Positions 1-10,675 are shown, counted from the stretch's first letter. The stretch is 64,000 nt of DNA from an uncultured Pelagibacteraceae bacterium (GCA_902530635.1 CACABC010000003.1:49185-113184), one strand, 5' to 3'. Notes: generated from the letters alone by a model not told the origin. Translations and numbers: made by a program.

Positions 1-330
1 GAGTATGCAATTATTAAACTTTCCTCTGGCGAAACAAGGAAGGTTGCAAAAAATTGTAAAGCAACAATTGGGAGTGTTTCAAATCCTGATCAAAAAAATA
101 TAAAAATTGGTAAAGCTGGAAGAAATAGATGGAAAGGTAAAAGACCACAAACTAGAGGTGTAGCAATGAATCCGGTTGATCACCCTCATGGTGGAGGTGA
201 AGGTAAAACTGCAGGTGGAAGGAATCCTGTATCACCTTGGGGTCAATCAGCAAAAGGTTTAAAAACTAGAAAACCACAAAGAAGTGATAAATTTATAATT
301 TCAAGAAGAAAAAAAAGGAATGAAAAATAA
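1..330 (+). CDS. rplB: 50S ribosomal protein L2, C-terminal part (5' truncated by window edge)
   Basis: Frame 1 reads [28 protein letters not shown]...[40 protein letters not shown]...RNEK*, the canonical L2 C-terminus; not in ORF track. Confidence 0.97.
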   Translation, partial: EYAIIKLSSGETRKVAKNCKATIGSVSNPDQKNIKIGKAGRNRWKGKRPQTRGVAMNPVDHPHGGGEGKTAGGRNPVSPWGQSAKGLKTRKPQRSDKFIISRRKKRNEK

Positions 331-719
331 TGACTAGAGGTGTTTGGAAAGGTCCCTTTGTTCACCCGAGTTTATTAAAAAAAGTTGATAAACTTAAAGA
401 TCAAACTATAAAAACTCCGATAAAAACATGGTCTAGAAATTCAACAATCATACCTGAGTTTGTTGGGCATAGTTTTTTAATTCATAACGGAAAAAGTTTT
501 ATTCCTATAACTATTTCTGAAGAAATGGTTGGACACAAATTAGGTGAATTTTCACCTACAAGAAAGTTTTCTGGGCACACACCTGCAGATAAAAAAGCAG
601 CTGCAGAAGGAACTTCTGAAGGTGGAGCACCTAAAGCAGCACCAGGAGCAGCTCCAAAAGCTGCACCAGGAGCAGCGCCAAAAGCAGCACCAGCAAACCC
701 AACTAAGGATAAAAAATGA
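330..719 (+). CDS. rpsS: 30S ribosomal protein S19 with Ala/Pro/Lys-rich C-terminal extension
   Basis: [17 protein letters not shown]...[16 protein letters not shown] is S19; about 40 extra C-terminal residues. Confidence 0.97.
   Translation: MTRGVWKGPFVHPSLLKKVDKLKDQTIKTPIKTWSRNSTIIPEFVGHSFLIHNGKSFIPITISEEMVGHKLGEFSPTRKFSGHTPADKKAAAEGTSEGGAPKAAPGAAPKAAPGAAPKAAPANPTKDKK
627..698 (+). repeat. 24-bp in-frame tandem repeat (about 2.7 copies) encoding APKAAPGA units in the S19 tail
   Basis: Units 627-650 GCACCTAAAGCAGCACCAGGAGCA, 651-674 GCTCCAAAAGCTGCACCAGGAGCA, 675-698 GCGCCAAAAGCAGCACCAGCAAAC. Confidence 0.9.
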
Positions 720-1093
720 GTGAAAAAATTAATTTAGTTAAAGCAATAAATAAAAATGTAAGAAGTGGGGCTAGAAAAGCAAACTTGGTACTCAATTTTA
801 TCAAAGGTAAAAAAGCAGATGTTGCAATCAGAGATTTGGAATTTACACGTAAAAAAGTTGCTCAAGATATTAAAAAAACTGTGAAATCAGCAGTTGCTAA
901 TGCAGAGAATAATTATCAGTATGATATTGACGATCTTTACATAAAAGAAGCTTATGTTGGTAAGTCTATTGTAATGAAAAGATTTAGACCTAGAGCAAAA
1001 GGAAGAGCATCACCGATTAAAAAACCTTATAGCAGGGTTACAATAATTTTAGGTGAAAAAAAAACTGATATTAAACAAGGAGTTAAAAAATAA
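716..1093 (+). CDS. rplV: 50S ribosomal protein L22
   Basis: ORF; L22 motifs ([24 protein letters not shown]...[22 protein letters not shown]), operon position. Confidence 0.96.
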   Translation: MSEKINLVKAINKNVRSGARKANLVLNFIKGKKADVAIRDLEFTRKKVAQDIKKTVKSAVANAENNYQYDIDDLYIKEAYVGKSIVMKRFRPRAKGRASPIKKPYSRVTIILGEKKTDIKQGVKK

Positions 1094-1779
1094 TGGGACA
1101 AAAAGTAAATCCCGTAGGTTTTAGACTTGGCGTAAACAGAGGATGGGATTCTGTTTGGTTTGCTAGAAAAGCTGACTATGGCAAGTTTTTAATTGAGGAT
1201 TATAAAATCAGGCAATTCATAAGAAAAAATATTCCTAATTCTGGAGTTTCAGAAGTCATTATAGAAAGATCGGGAAAAAAATGTTCCGTTTTTATTCATA
1301 CATCTAGACCAGGTTTCGTAATAGGAAAAAAAGGCTCTGATATAGAGAAAATTAAAGCAAAGTTATCTAAAATTACAGATAGTGAAGTTTCAGTAAATAT
1401 TAAAGAAATTAAAAAACCCGAGCTTAATGCATATCTAGTTGCTGAAAACATTTCACAGCAATTAGTAAAACGTATTGCATATAGACGAGCTATGAAAAGA
1501 GCAATGCAATCGGCAATGCGACTTGGTGCAAAAGGAATTAAAGTAACACTTAGTGGTAGATTAGCAGGAAATGAAATTGCAAGAAGCGAATGGTTAAGAG
1601 AAGGCAGTATACCTTTACACACATTAAGAGCTAATCTTGACTACGCTGAGTCTGAAGCACTAACTACTTATGGAATTATTGGCGTTAAAGTTTGGATATA
1701 TAAAGGTGAGATTTTTTTAAAAGACGTAAATAAACAAAAAATGGAGAGGACTAAAAATGCTTCAACCAACAAGAAGTAA
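1093..1779 (+). CDS. rpsC: 30S ribosomal protein S3
   Basis: [13 protein letters not shown]...[15 protein letters not shown]...[26 protein letters not shown]. Confidence 0.98.
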   Translation: MGQKVNPVGFRLGVNRGWDSVWFARKADYGKFLIEDYKIRQFIRKNIPNSGVSEVIIERSGKKCSVFIHTSRPGFVIGKKGSDIEKIKAKLSKITDSEVSVNIKEIKKPELNAYLVAENISQQLVKRIAYRRAMKRAMQSAMRLGAKGIKVTLSGRLAGNEIARSEWLREGSIPLHTLRANLDYAESEALTTYGIIGVKVWIYKGEIFLKDVNKQKMERTKNASTNKK

Positions 1780-2167
1780 ATTTAGAAAGGCACACAAAGG
1801 CAGAATTCATGGAAATGCTACTAGAGCTAGCTCATTAAATTATGGTGAGTTTGGATTAAAAGCCATACAGCCAGAAAGAATTATTGGAAAACAAATAGAG
1901 GCGGCCAGAGTTGCTCTTACACGACACATGAAGAGAACAGGTAAAGTTTGGTCAAGAATTTTTCCAAATATTCCTGTTTCAAAAAAACCTACAGAAGTGA
2001 GAATGGGCAAAGGTAAGGGTTCACCCGAATACTGGGCTTGCAGAGTAAAACCAGGAAGAATTTTATTTGAAGTTGATGGAGTTTCAGAAATTGTTGCTAG
2101 AGAAGCTTTGTATAAGGCTTCAGCTAAATTACCAATAAAAACTAAATTTGTTAGAAGATTAAAATGA
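1757..2167 (+). CDS. rplP: 50S ribosomal protein L16
   Basis: [19 protein letters not shown]... canonical L16; overlaps rpsC by 23 nt. Confidence 0.98.
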   Translation: MLQPTRSKFRKAHKGRIHGNATRASSLNYGEFGLKAIQPERIIGKQIEAARVALTRHMKRTGKVWSRIFPNIPVSKKPTEVRMGKGKGSPEYWACRVKPGRILFEVDGVSEIVAREALYKASAKLPIKTKFVRRLK

Positions 2168-2349
2168 AAAAAAAAGAAATAAAAAAATTAACGAAAGACC
2201 AATCTTTGAGAGAAATTCAAAAATTGAAGAAAGATCTATTTAATATGAGGTTTAAAAAAATAAATGGACAAATTCAAAATATGGCAGAATTTACATTAAT
2301 TAAAAGAAATATTGCTAGACTATATAACAATATACAAGGGAAGAAATGA
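2164..2349 (+). CDS. rpmC: 50S ribosomal protein L29
   Basis: Size, operon position, L29-like [25 protein letters not shown]. Confidence 0.95.
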   Translation: MKKKEIKKLTKDQSLREIQKLKKDLFNMRFKKINGQIQNMAEFTLIKRNIARLYNNIQGKK

Positions 2350-2576
2350 CCAAAAGAATTTTAAAAGGAGAAGTAGTTAGCGACAAAGGTGACAAAACCA
2401 TAGTTGTAAAAGTTCAGAGAAAATTTAGACATCCTTTTTATGGTAAAATTATATCAAGATCTAAAAAATATCATGCACATGATGAAAAAAATAAATATAA
2501 AAAGGGAGATTTTGTTAAAATTATAGAGTCTAAACCTATATCTAAACTAAAATCTTGGCAGGTTATTGAAAAATGA
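2346..2576 (+). CDS. rpsQ: 30S ribosomal protein S17
   Basis: [42 protein letters not shown]. Confidence 0.96.
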   Translation: MTKRILKGEVVSDKGDKTIVVKVQRKFRHPFYGKIISRSKKYHAHDEKNKYKKGDFVKIIESKPISKLKSWQVIEK

Positions 2577-2941
2577 TTCAAATACAAACAGAATTACAGG
2601 TAGCAGATAATACAGGAGCAAAAAGAGTTGAGTGTATAAAAGTTTTAGGTGGATCTAAAAGACGTTATGCTGGTGTAGGTGACTTAATAGTTGTGAGCGT
2701 AAAAGATGCTTTACCTAATGGAAAAGTTAAAAAAGGATCAGTACATAAAGCAGTGGTTGTTAGAACAAAAAAAGAAATTTTTCGTAAAGACGGTTCCAAA
2801 GTGCAATTTGATAGCAACTCAGTAGTTTTGACTGATGAAAAAGGAGAACCTATCGGAACAAGAATATTTGGACCTGTTACTAGAGAATTGAGAGCAAGAG
2901 GCCAAACAAAAATAATCTCGCTAGCACCGGAGGTTTTGTAA
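2573..2941 (+). CDS. rplN: 50S ribosomal protein L14
   Basis: [33 protein letters not shown]... Confidence 0.98.
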   Translation: MIQIQTELQVADNTGAKRVECIKVLGGSKRRYAGVGDLIVVSVKDALPNGKVKKGSVHKAVVVRTKKEIFRKDGSKVQFDSNSVVLTDEKGEPIGTRIFGPVTRELRARGQTKIISLAPEVL

Positions 2942-2942
2942 A

Positions 2943-3188
2943 ATGTTATTAAAAAAGGGTACAAAAGTTAAAGTTTGTGTTGGTAAAGACAAAGGTAAAA
3001 CAGGAGAAATAATTGAAATTGTAAGATCTAGACAATTAGCAAAAGTTAAAGATGTTAATATGCTTAAGAAACATAAAAAACCTACAAAGGAAAATAAAGG
3101 CGGAATAATCACATTAGAGGGATTTATACATCTTTCAAATTTAAAACATTTAGAAAACAACAAAGAAACGAAAAAAACGAAAAAATGA
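2943..3188 (+). CDS. rplX: 50S ribosomal protein L24
   Basis: KKGTKVKVCVGKDKGKTGEI KOW motif, operon position. Confidence 0.96.
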   Translation: MLLKKGTKVKVCVGKDKGKTGEIIEIVRSRQLAKVKDVNMLKKHKKPTKENKGGIITLEGFIHLSNLKHLENNKETKKTKK

Positions 3189-3802
3189 TACCTAGATTAA
3201 AAGAAAGATATAAAAAAGAGATTATTCAAAATTTAATGAGTAAATTAAATTATAAAAATATCAATGCAGTTCCAAGAATTAAAAAAATTGTTTTAAATAT
3301 GGGACTTGGTCCAGACGGTTTAGATAAAAAAAAGATGGAAACCTGCGTTAAAGATATATCATCTATAGCTGGTCAACATCCTGTAATTACTAAATTTAAA
3401 AAATCGATATCTAACTTTAAGTCAAGAAAAGGTGCAAACGCAGGATTAAAAGTAACTTTGAGAAATGATAGAATGTACGAATTCCTTGATAGATTAGTTA
3501 ATATTGCACTACCGAGAATAAAAGATTTTCGTGGACTTAAAGATTCAGCATGCGATAAATTTGGAAATTTTACGTTCGGTATAAAAGAACATATTATTTT
3601 TCCAGAAATTAATTTTGATAAAGTTGATACTATACGGGGCATGGATATAACAATTGTTACAACAAGTAATTCAAAAGATAACACAATATATTTACTCAAA
3701 GAATTTAATTTTCCCATTATCAAAGATACAGAAAAAAGAAAAAAGAAAATTAAAAAAATAATCAAAACAGAAAATAAAGAAGAAACAAAGGAGAAAGCAT
3801 AA
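3185..3802 (+). CDS. rplE: 50S ribosomal protein L5 with lysine-rich C-terminal extension
   Basis: RLKERYKKEI...VPRIKKIVLNMGLG...KFKKSISNFKSRKG...FGIKEHIIFPEI. Confidence 0.97.
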   Translation: MIPRLKERYKKEIIQNLMSKLNYKNINAVPRIKKIVLNMGLGPDGLDKKKMETCVKDISSIAGQHPVITKFKKSISNFKSRKGANAGLKVTLRNDRMYEFLDRLVNIALPRIKDFRGLKDSACDKFGNFTFGIKEHIIFPEINFDKVDTIRGMDITIVTTSNSKDNTIYLLKEFNFPIIKDTEKRKKKIKKIIKTENKEETKEKA

Positions 3803-4108
3803 ATGGCTAAGACAAGTGCAATTCAAAGAAACTTAAAAAGAATAAGAATGTCAAAGAGATTTGCAAACAGAAGAAAAAAACTTAAGGCAATAGTAAATAA
3901 TAGAAAACTACCATTGAATGAAAGATTTGCAGCTCAGCTTAAACTTTCAAAAATGCCAAAAAATTCTGCAAAAACTAGAGTCAGAAATAGATGTGAAATT
4001 ACGGGTAGACCGCATGGAGTTTATAGAAAACTAAGAATTTCAAGAATAGCTTTAAGACAAATGGCATCTGCTGGAAAAATACCAGGGATGACGAAATCAA
4101 GTTGGTAA
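3803..4108 (+). CDS. rpsN: 30S ribosomal protein S14
   Basis: MAKTSAIQRNLKR...NRCEITGRPHGVYRKLRISRIALR. Confidence 0.97.
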   Translation: MAKTSAIQRNLKRIRMSKRFANRRKKLKAIVNNRKLPLNERFAAQLKLSKMPKNSAKTRVRNRCEITGRPHGVYRKLRISRIALRQMASAGKIPGMTKSSW

Positions 4109-4114
4109 AGGAGG
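4108..4114 (+). promoter_or_regulatory. Shine-Dalgarno AAGGAGG for rpsH
   Basis: AAGGAGG 3 nt upstream of the rpsH ATG at 4118. Confidence 0.8.
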
Positions 4115-4117
4115 AAT

Positions 4118-4516
4118 ATGACTTTAGCTGATCCTATAGGGGATATGTTAACAAGAATAAGAAACGGTCAAATGAGATCGTTAAATAAAATAGAAATACC
4201 ATTTTCTAGTTTTAGATCAAAGATATTAGAAGTTTTAAAAAATGAAGGTTATATAATTAATTATAATGTAAAAGAAAATAAAAAGAAAATTAAATCAATC
4301 CTTGTTGATTTAAAATATTATGAAGGTCAACCAGTTATCAAAGAAATAAAAAGAATATCTAAACCAGGTAGAAGAGTATATTCAAGAGCAACAAGTATTC
4401 CAAAAGTTCTTAATGGCTTAGGCTTAGCAATTCTTTCCACTAGCAAAGGAGTAATGTCCGATGCAGATGCTACTAAAAATAATTTAGGTGGAGAAATAAT
4501 TTGTAGGATATTTTAA
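4118..4516 (+). CDS. rpsH: 30S ribosomal protein S8
   Basis: ADPIGDMLTRIRNGQ...KPGRRVYSRATSIPKVLNGLGLAILSTSKGVMSD. Confidence 0.97.
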   Translation: MTLADPIGDMLTRIRNGQMRSLNKIEIPFSSFRSKILEVLKNEGYIINYNVKENKKKIKSILVDLKYYEGQPVIKEIKRISKPGRRVYSRATSIPKVLNGLGLAILSTSKGVMSDADATKNNLGGEIICRIF

Positions 4517-5055
4517 TGTCTAAACTTGGAAAAAAATCAATTTTATTACCAAAGGAATCAACTATTAAAGTTGAGGGTGATTCTTTATTAGTTTCTGGAC
4601 CAAAAGGATCTCAAAAAATTTCATTTAATCAAAACATATTTTCATCCAAAATTAATGAAAAAAATGAATTTCAAATTTCACCTATTAAAAAGGATAAAAA
4701 TACATCTTTAATGTGGGGAACTTACAGAAGTTTAGTCAACAATGCCGTTGTAGGCGTAACCAAAGGCCATGAAAAAAATTTAGAATTGAGCGGTGTAGGC
4801 TTTAGAGCAAATTTAAAAGGAGATCAATTAGTTTTATTGCTTGGCTTTAGTCATGAAGTTAAATATTCAATACCTAAAGGAATTACTGTAAAAGTCGAAA
4901 AGCAAACAAAATTAAATATTGTAGGATCTGACAAAGAACTTGTATCAAAAGTTGCTGCTGACATTAAATCATTAAAACCAGTTGAACCTTATAAAGCTAA
5001 AGGCATCAAAGAAAAAAATCAATATGTAATCAGAAAAGAAGGAAAGAAGAAATAA
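4516..5055 (+). CDS. rplF: 50S ribosomal protein L6
   Basis: L6 motifs ([30 protein letters not shown]...[11 protein letters not shown]). Confidence 0.97.
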   Translation: MSKLGKKSILLPKESTIKVEGDSLLVSGPKGSQKISFNQNIFSSKINEKNEFQISPIKKDKNTSLMWGTYRSLVNNAVVGVTKGHEKNLELSGVGFRANLKGDQLVLLLGFSHEVKYSIPKGITVKVEKQTKLNIVGSDKELVSKVAADIKSLKPVEPYKAKGIKEKNQYVIRKEGKKK

Positions 5056-5057
5056 AG

Positions 5058-5411
5058 ATGAAAAAAAATAATTCTAGAATTAAACGAACATTAAGAAATA
5101 GAGACAAATTAAAAAGGGTAAATGTAGACAGGTATAGGATAACTATATTTAAATCTTTGAAAAATATTTCTGCTCAAATTATTGATGACAAAATAAATAA
5201 AACAATTGTTTCTGCATCATCAATGGAAAAAGATCTTAAAAAAGATAAAAAAAACAAAACCGCTTTATCAGTGATGCTTGGCGAGATCTTAGCAAAAAGA
5301 GCTTCGGAAAAGAAAATTAATAAAGTTTATTTTGACAGAGGCGGTTACAGATATCATGGTAGAGTAAAAGCTTTTGCTGACTCTTTAAGAAAGAATGGAT
5401 TGAATTTATAA
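5058..5411 (+). CDS. rplR: 50S ribosomal protein L18
   Basis: [20 protein letters not shown]...[26 protein letters not shown]. Confidence 0.97.
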   Translation: MKKNNSRIKRTLRNRDKLKRVNVDRYRITIFKSLKNISAQIIDDKINKTIVSASSMEKDLKKDKKNKTALSVMLGEILAKRASEKKINKVYFDRGGYRYHGRVKAFADSLRKNGLNL

Positions 5412-5923
5412 TGGAAAAGAGAACTGAAAAAAGTGAATATATTGAAAAATTAGTTGCTATCAATAGAATCACTAAAGTTGTTAAAGGAGGAAGAAGGTTT
5501 GGTTTTGCTGCTATAGTCGTAGCAGGCAACCAAAAGGGATCCGTTGGAATAGGCCAGGGTAAATCCAAACAAGTACCTGACGCAATTAAAAAAGCTACAG
5601 AAGTAGCAAAAAGAAATATGGTTAAAATTCCTCTTAAAGACGGAAGAACTTTACACCATGATATTTATGCTAAAAGCGGATCAGGGAAAATTCTTATGAG
5701 ATCTGCACCTACAGGAACAGGAATAATTGCAGGTGGAGCAACACGATCAGTTTGTGAGGTTCTAGGAATACAAGACATCGTGGCTAAGTCTTTAGGTTCT
5801 CCAAATCCACACAATGTTTTAAAAGCTGTACTGAAAGGGTTAAAGAATCAGAGTTCACCAAAAGTAATTTCAGCTATGAGGAATAAAAAAATTGCTGAAA
5901 TAATTAAAAAAAGAGAAAAATAA
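5411..5923 (+). CDS. rpsE: 30S ribosomal protein S5
   Basis: VAINRITKVVKGGRRFGFAAIVVAGNQKGSVGIGQGK. Confidence 0.98.
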   Translation: MEKRTEKSEYIEKLVAINRITKVVKGGRRFGFAAIVVAGNQKGSVGIGQGKSKQVPDAIKKATEVAKRNMVKIPLKDGRTLHHDIYAKSGSGKILMRSAPTGTGIIAGGATRSVCEVLGIQDIVAKSLGSPNPHNVLKAVLKGLKNQSSPKVISAMRNKKIAEIIKKREK

Positions 5924-5925
5924 AA

Positions 5926-6417
5926 ATGAAATTAAATACATTAATTAAAACAAATTTACAAAAAATGAGAGTCGGAAGAGGCATAGGTTCTGGAAAAGGA
6001 AAAACATCAGGTAGAGGTGTTAAAGGTCAAAAATCAAGATCAGGTGTGGCAATAAAAAGTTTTGAAGGTGGTCAAATGCCGCTTTACAGAAGACTACCTA
6101 AAAGAGGTTTTAAAAGTCAAAAAAATAAAGATACAGCTATAATAAATCTATCGGATATTGAAGCATTTTTAAAATCTAAAAGAATTAAAACCGAAGATGA
6201 AATTACAATAAAATACCTAATTGACAAAAAAATAATTCAAAAAAAATACGAAAAGCTTAAAGTGTTAGGGACGGGTGATATAAAAGGAAAATTGAAAGTA
6301 AAAACTGATTTTATATCATCTTCTGCTAAAGCAAAAATAGAAAAAGCGGGTGGTTCTGTTGTAGTTTTAAATAAAAAAGAAAATAAAACAAGAACAAACA
6401 AGACTAATATTAAATAA
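5926..6417 (+). CDS. rplO: 50S ribosomal protein L15
   Basis: RVGRGIGSGKGKTSGRGVKGQKSRSG...FEGGQMPLYRRLPKRGF. Confidence 0.97.
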   Translation: MKLNTLIKTNLQKMRVGRGIGSGKGKTSGRGVKGQKSRSGVAIKSFEGGQMPLYRRLPKRGFKSQKNKDTAIINLSDIEAFLKSKRIKTEDEITIKYLIDKKIIQKKYEKLKVLGTGDIKGKLKVKTDFISSSAKAKIEKAGGSVVVLNKKENKTRTNKTNIK

Positions 6418-7719
6418 ATGGCCAACGAAGGTTTAAAAGAAAATGCATTATCTCACTCTGTTGATTTAAGAAACAGAATATTTTTTACCATTTTCATTTT
6501 ATGCATTTACAGACTTGGAACGTATGTTCCAATTGCAGGTATAGATCCAGTAGCTTTACAGCAAATTATGTCATCAAGCCAAAAAGGACTTCTTGGAATG
6601 TTTAATGTCTTTTCAGGTGGTGCAGTTCAAAGGATGGCAATTTTTGCCTTGGGTATTATGCCTTATATTTCTGCTTCGATAATAGTTCAATTATTAACAG
6701 GAGTTTCTGATTATTTTAAAAATTTAAAAGATCAAGGAGAAATAGGAAGAAAAAAAATTACACAAATTACACGATATGGAACAGTAATGATTGCAGCCTT
6801 GCAAGGATACGGTGTATCAGTAGGTTTAGAAAATGCTGGCGGTTTAGTAATTTCACCAGGAGTCTATTTTAAATTAATGACAACAATCTCTCTAGTAGCT
6901 GGAACTACATTTTTGATGTGGCTTGGTGAACAAATTACATCAAGAGGAATAGGAAATGGTATTTCACTTATTATTTTTTCTGGTATAGTTGCAGAAATAC
7001 CTAGAGCATTAGCATCAACATTTGAACTAGGTAGAACTGGTGCCTTATCACCAGTTATGATTATTTCAATTTTTATTTTAATTATTGTTACAGTACTTTT
7101 TATAGTTTTTATGGAAAGAGCGATGAGAAAAATTCTGATCAACTATCCAAAAAGACAAATGGGTAATAAAATTTATGGTGGTGAGTCATCACACTTGCCA
7201 TTAAAAATAAATACCGCTGGAGTAATACCGGCAATTTTTGCTTCGGCTTTACTATTACTTCCTATAACATTTTCAAATTTTGGAATGGCAGATTCTGAAA
7301 CTTTTATAAATTTTTCGTCTCTATTTTCTCAAGGTAAACCTTTGTATATGTTGCTGTATGCCTTTGGTATAATATTTTTCGCATTTTTTTATACTTCAAT
7401 TGTTTTTAATCCTAAAGAGACCGCTGAAAATTTAAGAAAATATGGAGGCTATGTTCCTGGTATAAGGCCAGGTGAAAGAACAGCTGATTATATTGAAAGT
7501 ATTTTGACTAAACTAACAACTATAGGTGCTTGTTATTTAACACTAGTTTGTTTGATGCCTGAATTTTTAATTTCTAAGTATCCTATACCTTTTTATTTAG
7601 GCGGAACTTCTCTTTTAATTGTTGTTGTTGTAGCTATGGATACAGTTACACAAGTACAAACTCGTTTGATGAGCTCTCAATATGAGTCATTAATTAAAAA
7701 AGCAAAGTTTAATAGATAA
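6418..7719 (+). CDS. secY: Preprotein translocase subunit SecY
   Basis: SecY motifs (RLGTYVPIAGID; RGIGNGISLIIFSGIVAEIP), multi-TM, operon position. Confidence 0.98.
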   Translation: MANEGLKENALSHSVDLRNRIFFTIFILCIYRLGTYVPIAGIDPVALQQIMSSSQKGLLGMFNVFSGGAVQRMAIFALGIMPYISASIIVQLLTGVSDYFKNLKDQGEIGRKKITQITRYGTVMIAALQGYGVSVGLENAGGLVISPGVYFKLMTTISLVAGTTFLMWLGEQITSRGIGNGISLIIFSGIVAEIPRALASTFELGRTGALSPVMIISIFILIIVTVLFIVFMERAMRKILINYPKRQMGNKIYGGESSHLPLKINTAGVIPAIFASALLLLPITFSNFGMADSETFINFSSLFSQGKPLYMLLYAFGIIFFAFFYTSIVFNPKETAENLRKYGGYVPGIRPGERTADYIESILTKLTTIGACYLTLVCLMPEFLISKYPIPFYLGGTSLLIVVVVAMDTVTQVQTRLMSSQYESLIKKAKFNR

Positions 7720-7723
7720 TTAT

Positions 7724-8296
7724 ATGAATTTAATAATATTTGGCCCACCAGGTGCTGGTAAAGGGACCCAATCTAAATATATTGCAAATAAATATAATTT
7801 ATATCAATTATCTACTGGCGAGCTTTTACGTAATGAAATTAAAAACAAAACAGAATTAGGATCAAAAATTTCTTCAATTATTAATTCAGGTGAGCTTGTT
7901 TCAGATGAAATTGTTAGCAATTTAATTGAAAAATTTATTTCAAACAATAATTATAAAAATAAAATCATATTTGATGGGTATCCTAGAACTTTATCTCAAG
8001 CTAAGAATTTAGATAATTTATTAAATAAGTATAAACAAAAAATAGATATTGTATTAAAACTCTCAGTCAACTTAGAAACTGTTAAAAAAAGAATTTTAGA
8101 AAGACAAACTCAAGAAAATAGGGCTGATGATAATGAGGAAATAGCAATCAAAAGATATAGAACTTATGAAAAATCCTCTGAACCAGTTATAAATTATTAT
8201 AAACAATCTAATTTACTCAAAGTTGTAAATGGTGAGGCAGGAATATCAGAAATTAATAGTGAAATTAGCAGCTTAATTGACACTATCAAGGGTTGA
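7724..8296 (+). CDS. adk: Adenylate kinase
   Basis: MNLIIFGPPGAGKGTQS P-loop; FDGYPRTLSQA. Confidence 0.97.
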   Translation: MNLIIFGPPGAGKGTQSKYIANKYNLYQLSTGELLRNEIKNKTELGSKISSIINSGELVSDEIVSNLIEKFISNNNYKNKIIFDGYPRTLSQAKNLDNLLNKYKQKIDIVLKLSVNLETVKKRILERQTQENRADDNEEIAIKRYRTYEKSSEPVINYYKQSNLLKVVNGEAGISEINSEISSLIDTIKG

Positions 8297-8320
8297 CATT
8301 AAATGATTACTCAATATAAA
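8293..8320 (+). promoter_or_regulatory. Putative sigma70 promoter for rpsM-rpsK-rpoA-rplQ (-35 TTGACA 8293-8298, -10 TATAAA 8315-8320, 16-nt spacer)
   Basis: Near-consensus hexamers in one of the few intergenic gaps of this cluster; -35 overlaps the adk stop codon. Confidence 0.65.
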
Positions 8321-8349
8321 TACGCAGGAAACTTAAACAATCTTATAAT

Positions 8350-8733
8350 ATGGCTCGAATAGCAGGTGTTAATATCCCCATTGATAAAGTAGTTCACACA
8401 GCTCTAACTTACATTCACGGTATAGGAGATCATAATTCTAAAATTATTTGTCAAAAGTTAAACATTCCAACCAATAAAAGAGTGAATAAATTAACCGAAG
8501 ATGAAATTTTAAAAATAAGGGAATACATAGATCAAAATTATAAAGTTGAAGGTGATCTACGAAGAGAAGTATCAATGAATGTGAAAAGATTAGTAGATTT
8601 AGCTAGCTATAGAGGTTCAAGACATAAGAAAAAATTACCAGTAAGAGGACAAAGAACACATTCTAATGCGAGAACTAGAAAAGGTAAGGCTATAGCTATA
8701 GCAGGTAAAAAATTAACACCATTAAAAAAATAA
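8350..8733 (+). CDS. rpsM: 30S ribosomal protein S13
   Basis: [26 protein letters not shown]...[25 protein letters not shown]. Confidence 0.98.
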   Translation: MARIAGVNIPIDKVVHTALTYIHGIGDHNSKIICQKLNIPTNKRVNKLTEDEILKIREYIDQNYKVEGDLRREVSMNVKRLVDLASYRGSRHKKKLPVRGQRTHSNARTRKGKAIAIAGKKLTPLKK

Positions 8734-9183
8734 ATGAATAAAAGTACAGAAAAAAATAAAGCTAAAGATAAAGATCAAAAGGTCGAAGAGAAAATTGTAA
8801 AAAAACCTATAAAGAAAAAATCAAAACAAAAAAAACTTATATCTACAGGTATCGCGTTTGTTAACTCAACATTTAATAACACTATAATTTCGATTGCTGA
8901 TGAACAGGGCAATGTGGTTGCATGGTCTTCAGCAGGTGCAAAAGGATTCAAGGGATCAAGAAAATCTACTCCATACGCAGCCCAAGTAGCAGCTGACGAT
9001 GCAGGAGGTAAAGCATATGATCAAGGTCTTAGAACTCTATCTGTTCAAGTTAAAGGACCAGGGTCAGGTAGAGAAACTGCATTAAGAGCATTGCAGTCTA
9101 GAGGTTTCAAAATTTTATCAATTAAAGATACAACACCATTTCCACATAATGGAGCAAGGCCACCAAAAAAAAGGAGAGTGTAA
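8734..9183 (+). CDS. rpsK: 30S ribosomal protein S11 with lysine-rich N-terminal extension
   Basis: [46 protein letters not shown]. Confidence 0.97.
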   Translation: MNKSTEKNKAKDKDQKVEEKIVKKPIKKKSKQKKLISTGIAFVNSTFNNTIISIADEQGNVVAWSSAGAKGFKGSRKSTPYAAQVAADDAGGKAYDQGLRTLSVQVKGPGSGRETALRALQSRGFKILSIKDTTPFPHNGARPPKKRRV

Positions 9184-10214
9184 TGGAAAATTTAAATATT
9201 ATAGATAAAAACTGGAAGACATTAACTAAACCTTCAAAACTAGAAATTACAAGTAATGAAGATAAGTCTATAGCTAAAGTAGTGGCTGAACCTCTCGAAA
9301 AAGGTTTTGGCCAAACAATAGGTAACGCACTAAGAAGAATATTATTATCATCGATACAAGGTGCTGCCGTAACTGCAATTCAAATCGACGGAGTTTTACA
9401 TGAATTTTCATCAATAAAAGGCGTGAGAGAAGATGTTACAGATATTGTTCTAAATGTAAAAAATTTAGCAATTAAATTGAATTCAGCTGGATCTAAAAAA
9501 TTAGTGTTAGATGCGACTGGACCAAAAGAAGTGAAAGCAAAAGATATAACATTAGTTTCAGGCGTCGAAATTCTAAATTTGGACCAAACAATATGTAATT
9601 TGGATGAAAAAACAAAATTTCATATGGAATTTATAGTTAATTCTGGAAGAGGATATGTTTTAGCACAAAAAAATAAAACTGATGATACCCCATTGGGACT
9701 TATTGCGATTGATTCCCTCTTCAGTCCAGTAAAAAAAGTTTCATACAAAATCGATAGCACAAGAGCTGGGGATGCATTAGATTACGACAAGCTTACAATG
9801 CAGGTTGAAACTAATGGAACTATACCAGCAGAAGATGCTGTTGCTTTTGCTGCTAGAATTTTTCAAGATCAATTATCAATGTTTGTTAATTTTGATGACC
9901 CAAAAGAAGTACCAGTACAAACAAAATCAACAGAGCCAGAATTTAATAAAAATTTATTGAAACGTGTTGAAGAACTTGAACTTTCAGTAAGGTCTATGAA
10001 CTGTTTAAAAAATGATAACATCATATATATAGGAGATCTTGTTCAAAAAACAGAATCAGAAATGTTGAGAACACCTAATTTTGGAAGGAAATCTCTAAAT
10101 GAAATTAAAGAAGTTTTGAGCTCTATGTCTCTTTATCTTGGAATGGAAATTCCTAACTGGCCACCTGACAATATAGTTGAACTGTCAAAAAAATTAGAGG
10201 AAAGCACATATTAA
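9183..10214 (+). CDS. rpoA: DNA-directed RNA polymerase subunit alpha
   Basis: [50 protein letters not shown]. Confidence 0.98.
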   Translation: MENLNIIDKNWKTLTKPSKLEITSNEDKSIAKVVAEPLEKGFGQTIGNALRRILLSSIQGAAVTAIQIDGVLHEFSSIKGVREDVTDIVLNVKNLAIKLNSAGSKKLVLDATGPKEVKAKDITLVSGVEILNLDQTICNLDEKTKFHMEFIVNSGRGYVLAQKNKTDDTPLGLIAIDSLFSPVKKVSYKIDSTRAGDALDYDKLTMQVETNGTIPAEDAVAFAARIFQDQLSMFVNFDDPKEVPVQTKSTEPEFNKNLLKRVEELELSVRSMNCLKNDNIIYIGDLVQKTESEMLRTPNFGRKSLNEIKEVLSSMSLYLGMEIPNWPPDNIVELSKKLEESTY

Positions 10215-10658
10215 ATGAGACACAAAATGTCATATAGAAAATTAAACAAGACACCAGAGCACAGAAAAGCTTTGTTTAAAAATATGCTTAACTCATTGAT
10301 TAAATATGAACAAATTATAACTACACTACCAAAAGCTAAAGAGTTAAAGCCAAAAATTGATAAGGTTATAACATTAGGCAAAAATTCTGATTTAAATAAT
10401 AAAAAAAGTCTTTTTTCAAAACTACAAGACAAAACATCTGTAAAGAAAGTTTTTGAGACTTTGTCAAAAAGATATGCGAATAGAAAAGGTGGATATTCAA
10501 GAGTGTTGAAAGCAGGATTCAGGACGGGTGATGACGCACCTATGGCTGTAATTGAATTAGTTGATAGAGATCCTAATGCAAAATTAGTTGATAAACCAAA
10601 AAAAATTGAAACTTCAAAAAAAGATAAAGAAACAATTCAAAAATCTGTCGCTAAATAG
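10215..10658 (+). CDS. rplQ: 50S ribosomal protein L17
   Basis: [46 protein letters not shown]. Confidence 0.97.
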   Translation: MRHKMSYRKLNKTPEHRKALFKNMLNSLIKYEQIITTLPKAKELKPKIDKVITLGKNSDLNNKKSLFSKLQDKTSVKKVFETLSKRYANRKGGYSRVLKAGFRTGDDAPMAVIELVDRDPNAKLVDKPKKIETSKKDKETIQKSVAK

Positions 10659-10675
10659 TATAAAATTTATCTTAA

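Noticed and set aside
1296-1622. Antisense ORF (108 aa) opposite rpsC, and similar shadow ORFs (e.g. 2665-2964, 3373-3765, 23786-24256, 25598-25984, 26102-26494)
   Set aside because: All lie opposite strongly conserved genes and have no recognisable domain; they are expected by-products of AT-rich codon usage.
8344-8349. TATAAT directly before the rpsM ATG as a -10 element
   Set aside because: It would place the transcription start inside the coding region; the upstream TTGACA-16-TATAAA pair is better.
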